Of a stretch of DNA of 64,000 bases, positions 43,344 through 54,228 are shown piece after piece. The translations under genes and the position numbers were made by a program. The DNA lies in assembly GCA_015232575.1 (NCBI GenBank), contig JADFZL010000008.1:1-64000 (forward strand), in the 5' to 3' direction. Position 1 is the first letter of the stretch. Each line of letters opens with the position of its first letter. The notes below the pieces were generated by a model. The model was not told where the DNA came from, did no database searches, and saw only the letters and a program-made list of their open reading frames with translations. This stretch comes from Candidatus Rifleibacteriota bacterium. GTDB taxonomy: Bacteria; Muiribacteriota; Ozemobacteria; Ozemobacterales; Ozemobacteraceae.

Positions 43344-43616
43344 GGGAATAAGCAGTTCCAATTAAAAAGTTACCCATGATTATTGAGAAGAATATGAAGA
43401 TACGAGCAAGCAAAAAACAACTTACTCTATGAAGTGATCATGAATACTGAATTATCGTTTTGAAAACCTGAAAATACGCGAAACTTCCTTCAGCATAATC
43501 AGAAAAAAAAGTTGAACTCCCGCACAAAAAAAGATAATATACATGAGCAGCAGCAAGCTCTTGACAGAGAGCCGATAAGTGCTGCTTATTCATGGCCAGA
43601 GAAAGAATCGAAAAAA

Positions 43617-45224
43617 ATGACAATAAGAAACAATGATGAAATCAGCCGAAGACGCACATTCGCCATTATCAGTCACCCGGATGCAGGCAAGACAACCCTT
43701 ACCGAAAAACTGCTGCTCTTTGGCGGTGCCATTCAAATGGCCGGTGCAGTTAAAGCACGCAAAGCGAAACAATTCGCCGCTTCTGACTGGATGGCGATTG
43801 AACGGGAACGCGGCATTTCAGTAACCACCTCGGTCATGAAATTTCACTATTCCGATGCAGAAATAAATCTGCTCGACACACCCGGTCACCAGGACTTTTC
43901 GGAAGACACCTACCGTGTTCTGACTGCTGTTGATAGCGCACTGATGGTCATTGATGGCGCCAAAGGTGTAGAAACCCAGACTCGAAAGCTGATGGAAGTA
44001 TGCCGCATCCGCAATACTCCGATAATCACATTCATTAACAAACTTGATCGGGAAGGTCGCGAACCGATTGACCTTCTCCACGACATCGAAAACACTCTTC
44101 AGATAGAATGTGTGCCATTTACCTGGCCAATCGGCATGGGGAAAAGCTTTCGCGGTGTCTACGATCTGGCTCAAAAAGAGTTGCGATTGTTTCAGGCCGG
44201 CAGCGAGACCCGACCGCAGGATATCGTTACCATACACGACCTGTCTTCGCCAAAGCTTGACGAACTTTTAAAAAGCCAGGCAAGCGATCTGCGCGATGAC
44301 ATTGAGTTGCTTAGTGGTGCTGCGAATCCATTCGAACTTGAGCAATTTCTGCGCGGCAATCAGACTCCAGTTTTCTTCGGAAGTGCCCTGAACAACTTCG
44401 GAGTCAAAGAACTGCTTGACGCAGTAATCAAACTGGCTCCGCAGCCTCAACCACGTGCAACAGCCACACGAATGGTTGAACCTCAGGAAGAAGCTTTCTC
44501 TGGTTTTGTCTTCAAAATTCAGGCAAACATGGACCCGGCACACCGCGACAGACTTGCTTTTCTGCGTATCTGTTCAGGCAGATTCCATCGTGGAATTAAA
44601 GTCATGCACCATAGAGTCGGCAGGGAAATGGTAATAAAAGATGCTACAATCTTCATGGCCCAGGACCGCACCAATACTGAAGAAGCCTTTCCTGGCGATA
44701 TAATCGGTATCCACAACCGCGGAACACTAAAAATAGGTGACACTATAACCGAAAAGGAACCGCTGCAGTATCTCGGCATTCCAAATTTTGCCCCGGCTCT
44801 GTTCAAACAGGTGATTCTGAGAAATCCGCTGAGAGCAAAGCAACTGAAAAAAGGGCTCCAGCAACTCACAGAAGAAGGTACTGTACAGGTTTTCCGCCCG
44901 CTCTTGAACGGAAGTGAGTACATCCTTGGCGCAGTTGGAGCGCTGCAGTTCGATGTCACCATGTCCCGTTTACGCGATGAGTATGGAGTTGAAGCTTCTT
45001 ATAACCCGGTCGATTTTGCATCTGCACGCTGGCTGGTAAGCGACAACAAAGAAGACCTCGATAAATTTACTCGCCGGCACCAGTCTAAAATGGCTTACGA
45101 TGCCGAGGATCACCTTACACTTCTGGTATCAGACCTCTGGCTTCTGAAAAAAACGATGGAAGAGTGGCCTAACATTGAATTCCGCATCTTCCGCGAACAC
45201 TCACTCGCCAGCACTGAAAAGTAA
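43617..45224 (+). CDS. prfC: Peptide chain release factor 3
   Basis: The product is the GTPase that recycles release factors RF1 and RF2 from the ribosome. From the ATG at 43617 it has 535 residues, near the usual 527-530. G motifs are [13 protein letters not shown], the switch region [27 protein letters not shown] and NKLDRE. The frame is open to 43512, but the extra 35 residues have no family counterpart. The gene uses more C/G-ending codons than many neighbours, a mild sign of expression level or transfer. It is a single-gene unit. Confidence 0.95.
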   Translation: MTIRNNDEISRRRTFAIISHPDAGKTTLTEKLLLFGGAIQMAGAVKARKAKQFAASDWMAIERERGISVTTSVMKFHYSDAEINLLDTPGHQDFSEDTYRVLTAVDSALMVIDGAKGVETQTRKLMEVCRIRNTPIITFINKLDREGREPIDLLHDIENTLQIECVPFTWPIGMGKSFRGVYDLAQKELRLFQAGSETRPQDIVTIHDLSSPKLDELLKSQASDLRDDIELLSGAANPFELEQFLRGNQTPVFFGSALNNFGVKELLDAVIKLAPQPQPRATATRMVEPQEEAFSGFVFKIQANMDPAHRDRLAFLRICSGRFHRGIKVMHHRVGREMVIKDATIFMAQDRTNTEEAFPGDIIGIHNRGTLKIGDTITEKEPLQYLGIPNFAPALFKQVILRNPLRAKQLKKGLQQLTEEGTVQVFRPLLNGSEYILGAVGALQFDVTMSRLRDEYGVEASYNPVDFASARWLVSDNKEDLDKFTRRHQSKMAYDAEDHLTLLVSDLWLLKKTMEEWPNIEFRIFREHSLASTEK

Positions 45225-45274
45225 GCTATCGACTCAATAATCCGCCAACAAAAAGAAAAGACGAGAAAAGACGG

Positions 45275-45392
45275 CACTGTAGCAACGTTGCTGAAGAAAA
45301 GGTATATCTCACGCAGAGACGCAGAGGCACAGAGAAAAGCAGAGAGAAAATCGTGTTTTTTTTATCTGCTCAGCAACATTGCTACAGTCTCG
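45275..45392 (+). mobile_element. MITE-like element, forward copy
   Basis: About 118 bp with 17-bp terminal inverted repeats (ACTGTAGCAACGTTGCT at the left; its near complement AGCAACATTGCTACAGT at the right). The centre is ACGCAGAGACGCAGAGGCAC and then GAAAAGCAGAGAGAAAATCG. The inverted copy is at 30922-31042. It has no coding capacity. Confidence 0.75.
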
Positions 45393-45414
45393 AAAAGACA
45401 GGAAAAGATTTTTG

Positions 45415-45550
45415 TCCGCAGATTACGCAGATTTTCAAGAGTGTGAATATGTTAACTGATTGTTCACAATGATTATATTTTTCCCTTTAAAAATTTTAAA
45501 ATCCGTGTATTTCCGTGTATTGCGTGGTTAAAAATCAGTTTCTTTTGTTC
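45415..45550. repeat. CGCAGATT unit and CCGTGT repeat, copy 2
   Basis: CCGCAGATTACGCAGATTTT at 45417 is as seen near 13900. ATCCGTGTATTTCCGTGTAT, then GCGTGGTTAAAAATCAGTTT, at 45501-45550 matches 20264-20315. The segment just before the stop of the next minus-strand gene is repeat only. Confidence 0.7.
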
Positions 45551-45559
45551 TGTCTCAGA

Positions 45560-47794
45560 TCAGAATTCGAATGAGCTGAGAAGGCTTCCGAAGTCGTCTG
45601 TCCAGATCTTTTGGGATGGTTGTATTATTGGTTTCTGCCAGCGTTTGGTTTTCAGGAAGTTTTCAAGCGTCTTTTCATTTTCTGCCGCTACCATCCAGGT
45701 TGAATCTGCTTTTCCCTGTCTTGTTGATGCTTCGGTAACATAGCTATCCACTCTGATGAGGCTTGAAAAACCTGCACTCTTGAGAGTTGCTGCAAGTACT
45801 GATTCAAAAGAAATGTATCTGTTTGAAATATGAAACGCCATAATACCGTCTTTTTTAAGACGTTTTAAGTATAATCGAAACGCTTCTTCAGTCAACAGAT
45901 GCATTGGAACTGAGTCAGATGAAAAAGCGTCAAAGATCAGCATGTCAAATTTAGACTCAGGCTCTCTTGACAACGAAGATCGTCCATCACCGAGAACAAA
46001 TCTGTTATCAGCATGAGATTTTGAAAGATAAGTGAAAAAGCTGATATTCTCAGCAATTCTTACTATTGCCGGGTCAATTTCGAAATATGAAAAAAAGTCA
46101 CCCTTCTTTCCGTAAGCTGCAATAGATCCAACACCAAGACCTACTGCACCAACCTGTCTGGGCATATCTCTTTCTGTTAATTGAAAAACATCACCAACCG
46201 GACCTGACGGGTGATAGTACAAACCTGGAACCTTTGAATCCTGAACATCCTTAGCCTGAATTCCATGAATGGTATTTCCATGCATCAGGCAGGTAAATTT
46301 TCCGTCCGGGCTCAACGTAACTCTGTGTATTCCAAAAAATGTACGTTCAGCATGAACAGTTGTTCCCTGAGGCGACGGAATTGTACAGGCGGTAAAAAGT
46401 AAAACCAGCACCGACAATGAGAATGCAGAACGATGTGATGAGACCAGAAAAACAGCAATTGAAGGAATAATATTTCTGAAAACCAACTGAAGCAAATCTG
46501 TAGAATCTCGATCACCAAGAACCGTTCTCACTGTAAACATCCAGAAAAAAAGCAGAAATGGTACAACTTCAATTTTAAAACCTGAACCGAAAATTTTGCT
46601 TCCCGAATAATGATGAAGAAGCCAGCAAACAGAGGCAAGTGCCAGCGGATATTCAAGGATCGAATCAAAAAGCATTGGCGCCAGAAGTGTATTAAAGATT
46701 CCACCCATCGCACCGCCAATTGACATAAACAGATAAAATGCTGTTAAATCAGATGTCGGAGGGCGAAGATCAGCAAGCATACGATGACACAGAATGGCTG
46801 AAAGGAAAAACACCAAAATGTGTACAGGAAGAATAACAAAAATGGGTTCGTTCAACTGCCGCAGAAAAGCAAACACAAGAACTGTCATGAATAAAGCAAT
46901 CAGACGGCTCAAAGCAGAGAGATTCAGCTTGATTCCCGGTGAAAAAGCTATAATAAATGACAGCAGATAAAGAGCGAGCAGTACAGACCAGAAAAGAGGC
47001 ACAGGCGCAATTTCTGATGAAATATGATGTGTTATTCCAAGTGACAAAGTTGATGGAATAAATGACAGAACTACCCATTTGAGAGCATCTAAATGGCTAT
47101 AAGAAACAGAAGGTTTGGCAGTGTTTTTCGGCAATTTAATTGATTTTTCTGAAGCTTCCGGAATATTTCTTCTGATAAAAAACAGCAGGATAAGCGCAGA
47201 AAGAGTTATTGCAGCAAAAAACACAATATATCCATAATAAAAATAAATGTTTTGAAGCGATAGACCAAAAAACGGTTCGACAACAAGAGGATACGCAAGA
47301 AGACCGGTCAGGCTTCCGAGATTTCCGGCTGAGTAAAGAAAATATGGATCAGATGCTCCGGGAAGACCACTGTCAGAATACCATTTCTGCAATATTGGAG
47401 ACACAGTTGAAAGAGCAAAAAACGGAAGTCCGGCCGTTGAAAAAAGAGCTCCGATAAACCACCAGACCGATCCTGTATCATTTCCTGAAATTATTTCCGG
47501 GAAAACAATCGGAAGTGATAAAAGAGGCAATGCAAATATCAACCAGGAAAGGAACATGGATCTGGCAGACTTGAGAAAAGTCGAATTAAGATGCGAAAAA
47601 GTATAGCCAGCCAGAAGCAGCATCTGAAAAAACATCATGCAGGTGTTCCATAATGTTGGACTGCCGCCCGCAAGAGGCAAAAAAAGACGTGCAATAAAAG
47701 GCTGAATAAAAAAAAGCAAACATGCACCAATAAATGAGGTTAGAACAACGAGAGAAACGACCATTAATTTCGCGATCTTTTTAATCAGTCTCAT
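45560..47794 (-). CDS. Fused membrane-transporter-like/spermidine synthase-like protein
   Basis: The 744-residue product has about 12 membrane segments over residues 1-480 and a C-terminal spermidine-synthase-like domain from about 500. The domain has the AdoMet-binding VGAVGLGVGSIAAYG, YFEIDPAIV, VLGDGR and DMLIFDAFSSDSVPMHLLTEEAF. In these fused MFS/spermidine synthase proteins the catalytic Asp of true spermidine synthase is often not in the expected position, and their reaction is not established. It is the second polyamine-synthase-like membrane protein in the window, unlinked to speD. Confidence 0.88.
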   Translation of the reverse strand: MRLIKKIAKLMVVSLVVLTSFIGACLLFFIQPFIARLFLPLAGGSPTLWNTCMMFFQMLLLAGYTFSHLNSTFLKSARSMFLSWLIFALPLLSLPIVFPEIISGNDTGSVWWFIGALFSTAGLPFFALSTVSPILQKWYSDSGLPGASDPYFLYSAGNLGSLTGLLAYPLVVEPFFGLSLQNIYFYYGYIVFFAAITLSALILLFFIRRNIPEASEKSIKLPKNTAKPSVSYSHLDALKWVVLSFIPSTLSLGITHHISSEIAPVPLFWSVLLALYLLSFIIAFSPGIKLNLSALSRLIALFMTVLVFAFLRQLNEPIFVILPVHILVFFLSAILCHRMLADLRPPTSDLTAFYLFMSIGGAMGGIFNTLLAPMLFDSILEYPLALASVCWLLHHYSGSKIFGSGFKIEVVPFLLFFWMFTVRTVLGDRDSTDLLQLVFRNIIPSIAVFLVSSHRSAFSLSVLVLLFTACTIPSPQGTTVHAERTFFGIHRVTLSPDGKFTCLMHGNTIHGIQAKDVQDSKVPGLYYHPSGPVGDVFQLTERDMPRQVGAVGLGVGSIAAYGKKGDFFSYFEIDPAIVRIAENISFFTYLSKSHADNRFVLGDGRSSLSREPESKFDMLIFDAFSSDSVPMHLLTEEAFRLYLKRLKKDGIMAFHISNRYISFESVLAATLKSAGFSSLIRVDSYVTEASTRQGKADSTWMVAAENEKTLENFLKTKRWQKPIIQPSQKIWTDDFGSLLSSFEF

Positions 47795-47885
47795 ATTTAA
47801 ATTTTACCTTATAATTTGCAATTGTACTTTTAACCATTCATGCCATTCGGGAATCAAGGGTTGCCAGTGCATGTTCCGCCCTTAA

Positions 47886-49097
47886 TCATTCCCTGAAATA
47901 ATACCAGTAAAGAAGTGCTGAAACAAGATAAAGAACAAAAGTTGTATGAAGACAAAAAGCATAACCCAGATTTTGTATCATATCACCTGATACCATCATT
48001 GATATTGCCCATGAAACGCTCCAGGAGGCGGTTTCTGATGCTGAGGCAAGACCTCTGAATTTTGGGGGAATTCTCTCCATGAGAACCCTTTGCCTGATTG
48101 GAATCGCCATATTCATGAATGCCCCGCGAAAGAAAAAGGCGGCGCCGCACAAAATAAGACTGTGGTTGTAAGCCATTATCAACATGAAAGGAAGTGAAAG
48201 AAACTCTGTCAGAACAACGCTGTTTGTTAATCCGATTGATTTTGAAAACCATGGGGAAAAAATTCCACCAAGTGCGGTTCCCAGCTGTCCTATAGCAAAT
48301 ACCATACCTATCTGCGGAACCGTTGCGCCTGTCCAGTCGTGAAAATACAGATTGAAATATGGAACAATAAGACCGGCGCCAAATCCGATAAGTGAATATG
48401 TTATCATGAATTTGGAAATCAGCAGCCAGGGTGCACGTGCTACAACATCTGTTTTTCCCGGATCAACATCAGTTTTGATTTCAATTTTTTCAGCAGACAT
48501 CCTGGACGCTGGTATCAGACTGGCAACAAGAAAAACAATTGCAGCAAACAGCGTTCCGCGAAGGATAACTGGATTCTGAAGAGAGTCTGCCAATCCAAAT
48601 TTCAAGTAGATAACCGGAAGCCAGCCAGCTATAAAACCTGCAAGGATTCCCATAAAAAGAGAAATTGAAAAATTAACACTGAAAAGATATGTTCGTTGTC
48701 TTCTGCGACTGTTTTCCTGCAGAAACGGCAAAACTGAAACTGTCAGCCCTCCATTTCCGCATCCGCTTATTATTGCGGCAAACCAGAGATAATCAAGTTT
48801 CTCAACAGAAGCGGCAATGAAAAAACCAAAAGTAAGAAGCGATATTCCGGAAATATATGCAGCTTTTCTTGAATATCTGTCAGCCAATCGTCCGAAAGGA
48901 AAAGAGGCTATCGCAGACGAAAGCGCTTGAGCAGCAAGAAGACGTCCAATAGTGCCCTCGTTAAGTCCAAGTGATTTGAGATATATATTCAGCAAGACAG
49001 TAAAAACACCCATGCCAAGGCCAACAAGCGCCTGAGCGCAAAGAATAAGGCGCAGCTGGGAGTTAAAAGTCCTTATAATCAGGAAAAAAGATTTCAC
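47886..49097 (-). CDS. Major facilitator superfamily transporter
   Basis: The 403-residue protein has about 12 membrane segments. The MFS signature FGRLADRYSRKAAY between segments 2 and 3 is clear. The second half has a weaker match and a charged central loop (KIEIKTDVDPGKTDV). The substrate cannot be told from sequence. It is divergent from the sensor-kinase operon and upstream of the fused synthase gene (92 bp apart), so the latter may be co-transcribed. Confidence 0.9.
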   Translation of the reverse strand: MKSFFLIIRTFNSQLRLILCAQALVGLGMGVFTVLLNIYLKSLGLNEGTIGRLLAAQALSSAIASFPFGRLADRYSRKAAYISGISLLTFGFFIAASVEKLDYLWFAAIISGCGNGGLTVSVLPFLQENSRRRQRTYLFSVNFSISLFMGILAGFIAGWLPVIYLKFGLADSLQNPVILRGTLFAAIVFLVASLIPASRMSAEKIEIKTDVDPGKTDVVARAPWLLISKFMITYSLIGFGAGLIVPYFNLYFHDWTGATVPQIGMVFAIGQLGTALGGIFSPWFSKSIGLTNSVVLTEFLSLPFMLIMAYNHSLILCGAAFFFRGAFMNMAIPIRQRVLMERIPPKFRGLASASETASWSVSWAISMMVSGDMIQNLGYAFCLHTTFVLYLVSALLYWYYFRE

Positions 49098-49238
49098 TTT
49101 AGCTTTAAAAGATTCAGCATTTCCATGAAGAATAATAACACAAACAAACTCCGAAAATCATCACATAAATTTCTTTTGAATTTGATGTTTCAAAATTCAC
49201 ATCGGCAAGCTGATTTGATAATTGATTCGACAAAAAAC

Positions 49239-49267
49239 TTGTCAAATCAGTAAAATTACTGTAGAAT
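49239..49267 (+). promoter_or_regulatory. Candidate sigma-70 promoter of the sensor/hybrid-kinase operon
   Basis: TTGTCA, a 17-bp spacer and TAGAAT lie 61 bp before the first start codon at 49328. Confidence 0.6.
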
Positions 49268-49327
49268 TTTTCCAGAAAAAATATAGATTAATTCTTGATG
49301 AGGCACTTAAGAAAGGAAAATATTCAG

Positions 49328-50113
49328 ATGAATGATTTTTCTAATTTCAAAATGAGCGATCTGATTGAATTAGGCTCTATTCTTCGCCGTCTTGGAACAA
49401 ATGCAAAAAGCATGGAAGAAGCCGCTCGACGTATAGTTAATTGTTTGAATGACAATCTTACAACTCGTTCAACTGAAACAGGCAAAGCCTTTGCGCTGGT
49501 TCGTTTTTTCAAGACCCACCCTTTTGGAACCCTTGATCCGGAACTTCGTGAATCAGCCAAATCTATTCTCAAAGACCATTCTGTATCGTCTGAAATGAAA
49601 TGTCTGACTCTGCTTGCATCTGCCGGAGAGAATCCAAACTGGAACTCACGGAAAAATTCTGCAGGACATAAGGCGATTCCGCTTCCAAACGAAGAATTTG
49701 TCATACAATTCCCAATGATTTCTCAGCTTGTCAACCAGTTTGGTCTGAAAGTTAGTGATGTATTACGGCCAAATCCAAAAATGATACTGGAATTGGAGCA
49801 AAAAACATATAACGTTTTCCATGTGTCTGATGCCCTTGGCAGCCCAATCATACCCGCCCAGAAAACCTTTGTTGAGCCATACGGCATAAAATCAGTATTG
49901 GGATTTGGCAGTGTATTGCCATCCGGAGATATTTTTGCTGTAATCATGTTTTCAAAAATACACATTTCACATGAAATTGCGGATCTCTTCAAATCTTTAG
50001 CACTAAGCGTCAAAATGGCTGTTATGCCCTTCAGTGCTGGAGTCATTTTCGAAAATCAAACACAATCAGCAAATGCATCTGAACAGGATTTTCAACAAAG
50101 AATTACCGGATAA
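49328..50113 (+). CDS. GAF-like sensory protein linked to a hybrid kinase
   Basis: The 261-residue protein ends in a domain with a distinctive pattern: FHVSDALGSPIIPAQKTFVEPYGIKSVLGFGS, then PSGDIFAVIMFSKIHIS and FKSLALSVKMAVMPF, each conserved in GAF-like sensory proteins that I recall next to hybrid kinases. The N-terminal 110 residues are helical. No membrane segment is seen. AAGG precedes the ATG at 49328, which I chose over an in-frame TTG at 49295. The stop is 6 bp before the kinase start, so the proteins probably work together. Confidence 0.7.
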   Translation: MNDFSNFKMSDLIELGSILRRLGTNAKSMEEAARRIVNCLNDNLTTRSTETGKAFALVRFFKTHPFGTLDPELRESAKSILKDHSVSSEMKCLTLLASAGENPNWNSRKNSAGHKAIPLPNEEFVIQFPMISQLVNQFGLKVSDVLRPNPKMILELEQKTYNVFHVSDALGSPIIPAQKTFVEPYGIKSVLGFGSVLPSGDIFAVIMFSKIHISHEIADLFKSLALSVKMAVMPFSAGVIFENQTQSANASEQDFQQRITG

Positions 50114-50119
50114 AAATTG

Positions 50120-52591
50120 ATGGATGAAAAAACTTATTTAGCTGAAATCAAAGCATTAAAAGACCAGATAACCGAACTTGAGGAATATATACAAGTCAAT
50201 GAACAGGTCTGGCTTTCTCAGGCTCAAAAGCTCGAAGGACTCCTTGATCGCGAACAGAAATCAAAAGATCTGATAATGCACTCGGAACAGGAAGCAAAGC
50301 TTGCAAAGGAAGCAGCCGAGAAAGCTAATCGTACAAAGAGCGATTTTCTCGCTTCCATGAGCCACGAAATCCGTACTCCAATGAATGCAATAATAGGAAT
50401 GAGCTATCTTGCAATTAAATCCGAAAAAGACCCTAAACAGAAAAATTATCTCGATAAAATACTTTTCTCAGCAAATTCACTGCTGAGAATAATCAACGAC
50501 ATTCTGGATTTTTCGAAAATCGAAGCAGGAAAACTGGATCTCGAATCTGTTGAATTCTCGCTTGATGAAGTTCTTGACGGTGTTGCAAATATGATTGTCA
50601 TACAAGCCGAACAGAAAGGTCTGGAAGTTCTTTTCGATCTGGAACCTTGTCTCCCAGAAATTTTGATAGGAGACCCGATCAGAGTCGGACAAATTCTCAT
50701 AAATCTCACAAATAACGCTGTCAAATTCACAGATCATGGCGAAGTTATCATTTCCATCCAATCAAGTACCTCAAAAGCAGGCAGTGAAAAGATTTCACTT
50801 CAATTTTGTGTAAAAGACTCTGGAAACGGGATGACGCAGGAACAAATATCACGATTGTTTAAATCTTTCAGCCAACTGGATTTTTCGACCGCCAGAAAAT
50901 ATGGTGGCTCAGGCCTCGGGTTATGTATCGCCAAAGCGCTGGTAGAAAAAATGGGAGGTTCTATCTGGACAGAAAGCCGCCCCGGAAAAGGAAGCAAATT
51001 TTATTTCCAGGTAGATTTTCCTTTCAGTAAAAGGAAGCCCCACCCATGTGAAGATTTTCCAAAGAACCTTCGTGGAATGCGTGCCATCGTAGTTGATGAC
51101 AACAAGAGTTGCCGCGAAATAATGAAATCCCAGCTAGAAGTCTTTTCCTTTAAAGCTGATACCGCATCTGACGGATACGAAGCATTGAAAAAATTTCAAC
51201 TTTCCATGGAATCACCTGAAGGAATGTATGAACTCATTCTTATTGACTGGAACATGCCCGGATTAAACGGTTGTGAAACCACGAAAAAAATATTAAGAGA
51301 AATTTGTACAGACAAATTTCCTCATGTAATACTTGTAACAGGTTTTGGACACGAAGAGATTCTCAGCGAATCAGCAGCTTCTGATATTGGCGCTGTTCTC
51401 ACCAAGCCTGTCAAACCTTCAGTTCTTTTTGATACTATTATGACTCTTTTCGGCCAGAAATTTTCCGAGACGGGAAAAATCCGATTTCACGACGATTTCG
51501 AAGGGAAAGAAAATTATTTTTTCGGCAGAAAAGCACTATTAGTCGAAGACAACAAAATCAACCAGGAAGTTGCACGCGGTCTGCTTGAAGCTGTTGGAAT
51601 AGAAGTTGTTATCGCTGAGAACGGAGCTATTGGAGTAGAAAAATTCCTGACGATCGAACAGAATCTCGATATTGTCTTCATGGACATTCAAATGCCACTT
51701 CTTGATGGATATGAAGCAACAAAAAGAATAAGAATGAGAGCTAAATCAAGGAACTTTCCGATAGTAGCAATGACTGCCCACGCAATAAAAGAAGAAAGGG
51801 AAAGATGCCTTGAAGCAGGCATGAGCGATTATCTTTCCAAACCAATCAATCCGAATAGCCTTTTTTCAATGTTGAAAAAATGGATCAGACCAGCAACTGA
51901 TGCACCAATAAACATAACCACCAAACATTCAATAGATTACGAGATTGTACGCAAACAATTTTCTACAGTTCTGGATGTAATTGATCTGAAAGATGCATTA
52001 AAACGTATCAGAAATGATACCAGCCACTTCGCAAAAATTCTAAATAGTTTCAGGAATGACTTCGCTGATGTAGTCGAAAAAATACGTGCAGCGCTTGAGA
52101 ATAAGAATTATCAGGCAGCTTCAACATTAATTCATTGCCTGAAGGGATGTTCCGGAAATATTTCCGCCAATATCCTTTACAAAACAGCTCAGGAATTCGA
52201 AGATTTGTTGAAACTGAAAGAGCAATCTGATTACAACAATATTTTTGCTAAACTCGAAGCGAATTTCTCTAATGTGATAAAAGCAATTGAAAAGCTTGAT
52301 GAAAACAACGAAACTGCAAGAGAATCTTCCATAAATTGTTCTGAAGTTAAATCTTGCGAAATAGACAGATCTGTTCTAAAAAACTTGTTTACTGAATTCC
52401 ATGATGCCTTGAATAAAAACAGTTTTTCTGCTGATGAGCATTTCAGGAAAATACAAAGCATTCTTGAAAACTCAGAATTTAAGTCGGAAATCAGACAAAT
52501 CGAGACCTTCATAGACAGTCTCGATTATTCAAATGCCTCACAAATCTCACAAAAATTGGCATTTTCAATCGGAATTGAAAATGAAACCTAA
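50120..52591 (+). CDS. Hybrid histidine kinase with two receivers and an HPt domain
   Basis: The 823-residue cytoplasmic protein starts with a coiled coil (1-70). The HisKA domain has the phospho-His at 82 in [16 protein letters not shown]. The ATPase domain shows [18 protein letters not shown] and [10 protein letters not shown]. Receiver 1 ([16 protein letters not shown]) and receiver 2 ([23 protein letters not shown]) follow. The C-terminal HPt carries its His in [13 protein letters not shown]. The layout is BarA-like without its membrane part. It is preceded by the GAF-like protein, the likely input, and overlaps a single-domain response regulator. Confidence 0.94.
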   Translation: MDEKTYLAEIKALKDQITELEEYIQVNEQVWLSQAQKLEGLLDREQKSKDLIMHSEQEAKLAKEAAEKANRTKSDFLASMSHEIRTPMNAIIGMSYLAIKSEKDPKQKNYLDKILFSANSLLRIINDILDFSKIEAGKLDLESVEFSLDEVLDGVANMIVIQAEQKGLEVLFDLEPCLPEILIGDPIRVGQILINLTNNAVKFTDHGEVIISIQSSTSKAGSEKISLQFCVKDSGNGMTQEQISRLFKSFSQLDFSTARKYGGSGLGLCIAKALVEKMGGSIWTESRPGKGSKFYFQVDFPFSKRKPHPCEDFPKNLRGMRAIVVDDNKSCREIMKSQLEVFSFKADTASDGYEALKKFQLSMESPEGMYELILIDWNMPGLNGCETTKKILREICTDKFPHVILVTGFGHEEILSESAASDIGAVLTKPVKPSVLFDTIMTLFGQKFSETGKIRFHDDFEGKENYFFGRKALLVEDNKINQEVARGLLEAVGIEVVIAENGAIGVEKFLTIEQNLDIVFMDIQMPLLDGYEATKRIRMRAKSRNFPIVAMTAHAIKEERERCLEAGMSDYLSKPINPNSLFSMLKKWIRPATDAPINITTKHSIDYEIVRKQFSTVLDVIDLKDALKRIRNDTSHFAKILNSFRNDFADVVEKIRAALENKNYQAASTLIHCLKGCSGNISANILYKTAQEFEDLLKLKEQSDYNNIFAKLEANFSNVIKAIEKLDENNETARESSINCSEVKSCEIDRSVLKNLFTEFHDALNKNSFSADEHFRKIQSILENSEFKSEIRQIETFIDSLDYSNASQISQKLAFSIGIENET

Positions 52592-52949
52592 AATTCTCAT
52601 TATTGATGACGTACCTGCAAATATTTTTCTCCTGGGAAAACTACTTGGAGAAGATTACGAGATTGTTTTTGCAAAAAGTGGTAATGAAGGAATCAAAATT
52701 GCTTCCCGTGAATTGCCTGATATCATACTCCTTGATGTAATGATGCCGGAAATGGACGGATTTGAAACTTGTACACGATTGAAAAATAATGACGCCCTGA
52801 AAGAAATTCCTGTAATTTTTGTAACAGCGCTTGATGAAGACCTCAGCGAAACCAATGGGCTCAAAGTCGGTGCAGTTGATTATTTATTCAAACCCATCAA
52901 CCCGGAAATCGTGAAAGCAAAAGTAAAAAAATATCTTAAAAAGAATTAA
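52581..52949 (+). CDS. Single-domain response regulator
   Basis: The 122-residue protein is a bare receiver: IDDVPAN at the acidic pocket, phospho-Asp in [12 protein letters not shown], conserved Thr in VTALD and Lys in FKPINPE. No output domain follows. The ATG at 52581 overlaps the kinase gene by 11 bp; the frame is open to 52533 but that is kinase coding sequence. It is probably phosphorylated by the kinase upstream. Confidence 0.93.
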   Translation: MKPKILIIDDVPANIFLLGKLLGEDYEIVFAKSGNEGIKIASRELPDIILLDVMMPEMDGFETCTRLKNNDALKEIPVIFVTALDEDLSETNGLKVGAVDYLFKPINPEIVKAKVKKYLKKN

Positions 52950-52955
52950 TTCAGC

Positions 52956-53657
52956 TCATAGATTATCTGCAATAAACTGTGCCGGATTAAATAAGTATTT
53001 TGCCATTGGTCCGCACAATAGAGATGTCAGCTTTGCAAAAACCGGCAAAAGAAATTTTTCATCCAGTTTCAGGAAGAGAAACATGATCAGTATGAAGAAG
53101 GAATAAATCTGAATTCTGTCCATGAAAGCTTTGACTTTCCTGCCACCAAGCCACGAGAGTATCTTTGATCCATCGAGCGGAGGAATGGGAAGAATGTTAA
53201 AAATAAATAAACCCATATTAAATATGAATACTCTGAAAAGCAGGCGAAAAAAATAATTTCCAGTAAAAGAAGTGGCAAAAGCCAGAAGACGTGGCGAAGT
53301 GGGGAACTGCTGAAGGAAAATTCCGATAGCAATACATAAAAGCAAATTGCTCAGAGGCCCGGCGAGGGCTGTTAAGCCGTAATCTCTCATTGGTTTTCCG
53401 AAATTTTCCGGATTAAATCTGACGGGCTTACCCCAACCGAAGTTCAGCGGCGAACCGAAGTAGGAAAGTATCATCGGCAAGGCAACCCCGAGCGGGTCGA
53501 GGTGTCTGAAAAGATTGAGAGAAACCCGGCCCTCTGAACGCGGCGTAGAATCACCAAGTTTGTCTGCTGTCCAGGCATGGGCGAATTCATGAATGCCAAT
53601 GCCAATGATGAAAGCGGGAAGATCAAGAGTTAAAATATCAAACGCATTTATTGCCAT
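52956..53657 (-). CDS. Site-2 protease family (M50) membrane peptidase
   Basis: The 233-residue protein has about six membrane segments, zinc ligands His23 and His27 in GIHEFAHAW, and the second motif NILPIPPLDGSKIL, which supplies the Asp ligand. It has the short form without a PDZ domain, like YwhC/Rip-type members. The substrate is unknown. It converges with the response-regulator gene (6 bp between stops). Confidence 0.93.
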   Translation of the reverse strand: MAINAFDILTLDLPAFIIGIGIHEFAHAWTADKLGDSTPRSEGRVSLNLFRHLDPLGVALPMILSYFGSPLNFGWGKPVRFNPENFGKPMRDYGLTALAGPLSNLLLCIAIGIFLQQFPTSPRLLAFATSFTGNYFFRLLFRVFIFNMGLFIFNILPIPPLDGSKILSWLGGRKVKAFMDRIQIYSFFILIMFLFLKLDEKFLLPVFAKLTSLLCGPMAKYLFNPAQFIADNL

Positions 53658-53804
53658 TTTCCCTCGCAGAAAATCATTTACCGGTTGAATATAGCATTTT
53701 AAGAACTATTTGCGCAATAATAATGAAATCCTTGACTTAATATTGATTTTCCGGCAAAATTACTCTGCATATTATTCAGCAATGTCAATATTAAGGAGCG
53801 AGGA

Positions 53805-54212
53805 ATGAAATTTGTTCATCACTACCACGTGAAATGCGATGGGACTCGCGCATGCGAGAAAATCTGTTCGAAAACATTTTTTAAAAATGAAGATGCATCT
53901 TTTTCTGCAATCAAAGTTGAGCCAAAAGGCGGAAAATTTGAAATAAACGTCTGTAACCAGTGCGGTGCATGCATTGACGTTTGCCCGGTAGGTGCCATAA
54001 AAAGGAACAAAGCCGGAATCGTGGCTATCGATAAAAAGAGCTGTGTAGGCTGCTTTGTGTGCGTCGGTTTTTGTCCGACAAAGTCAATGCGACGTGCAGA
54101 TGGACAGCGTGAACCATTCAAATGCGTTTCATGCGGCGCCTGCGTGAAAGCATGTCCCAACAAAGCCCTTGTCATGGCTGAAGCGGAATGCACAACGGAA
54201 TGTGCAGTCTAA
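53805..54212 (+). CDS. Multi-cluster ferredoxin of the aldehyde oxidoreductase operon
   Basis: The 135-residue protein has cysteine groups CNQCGACIDVCP, CVGCFVCVGFCP and CVSCGACVKACP, plus an N-terminal CDGTRACEKIC. That should hold three to four [4Fe-4S] clusters. It precedes aor by 16 bp and is the likely electron acceptor. The start is preceded by AAGGAGCGAGGA. Operons of this kind pair an iron-sulfur subunit with an AOR catalytic subunit. Confidence 0.92.
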   Translation: MKFVHHYHVKCDGTRACEKICSKTFFKNEDASFSAIKVEPKGGKFEINVCNQCGACIDVCPVGAIKRNKAGIVAIDKKSCVGCFVCVGFCPTKSMRRADGQREPFKCVSCGACVKACPNKALVMAEAECTTECAV

Positions 54213-54228
54213 TTAAGGAAAGGATTTA

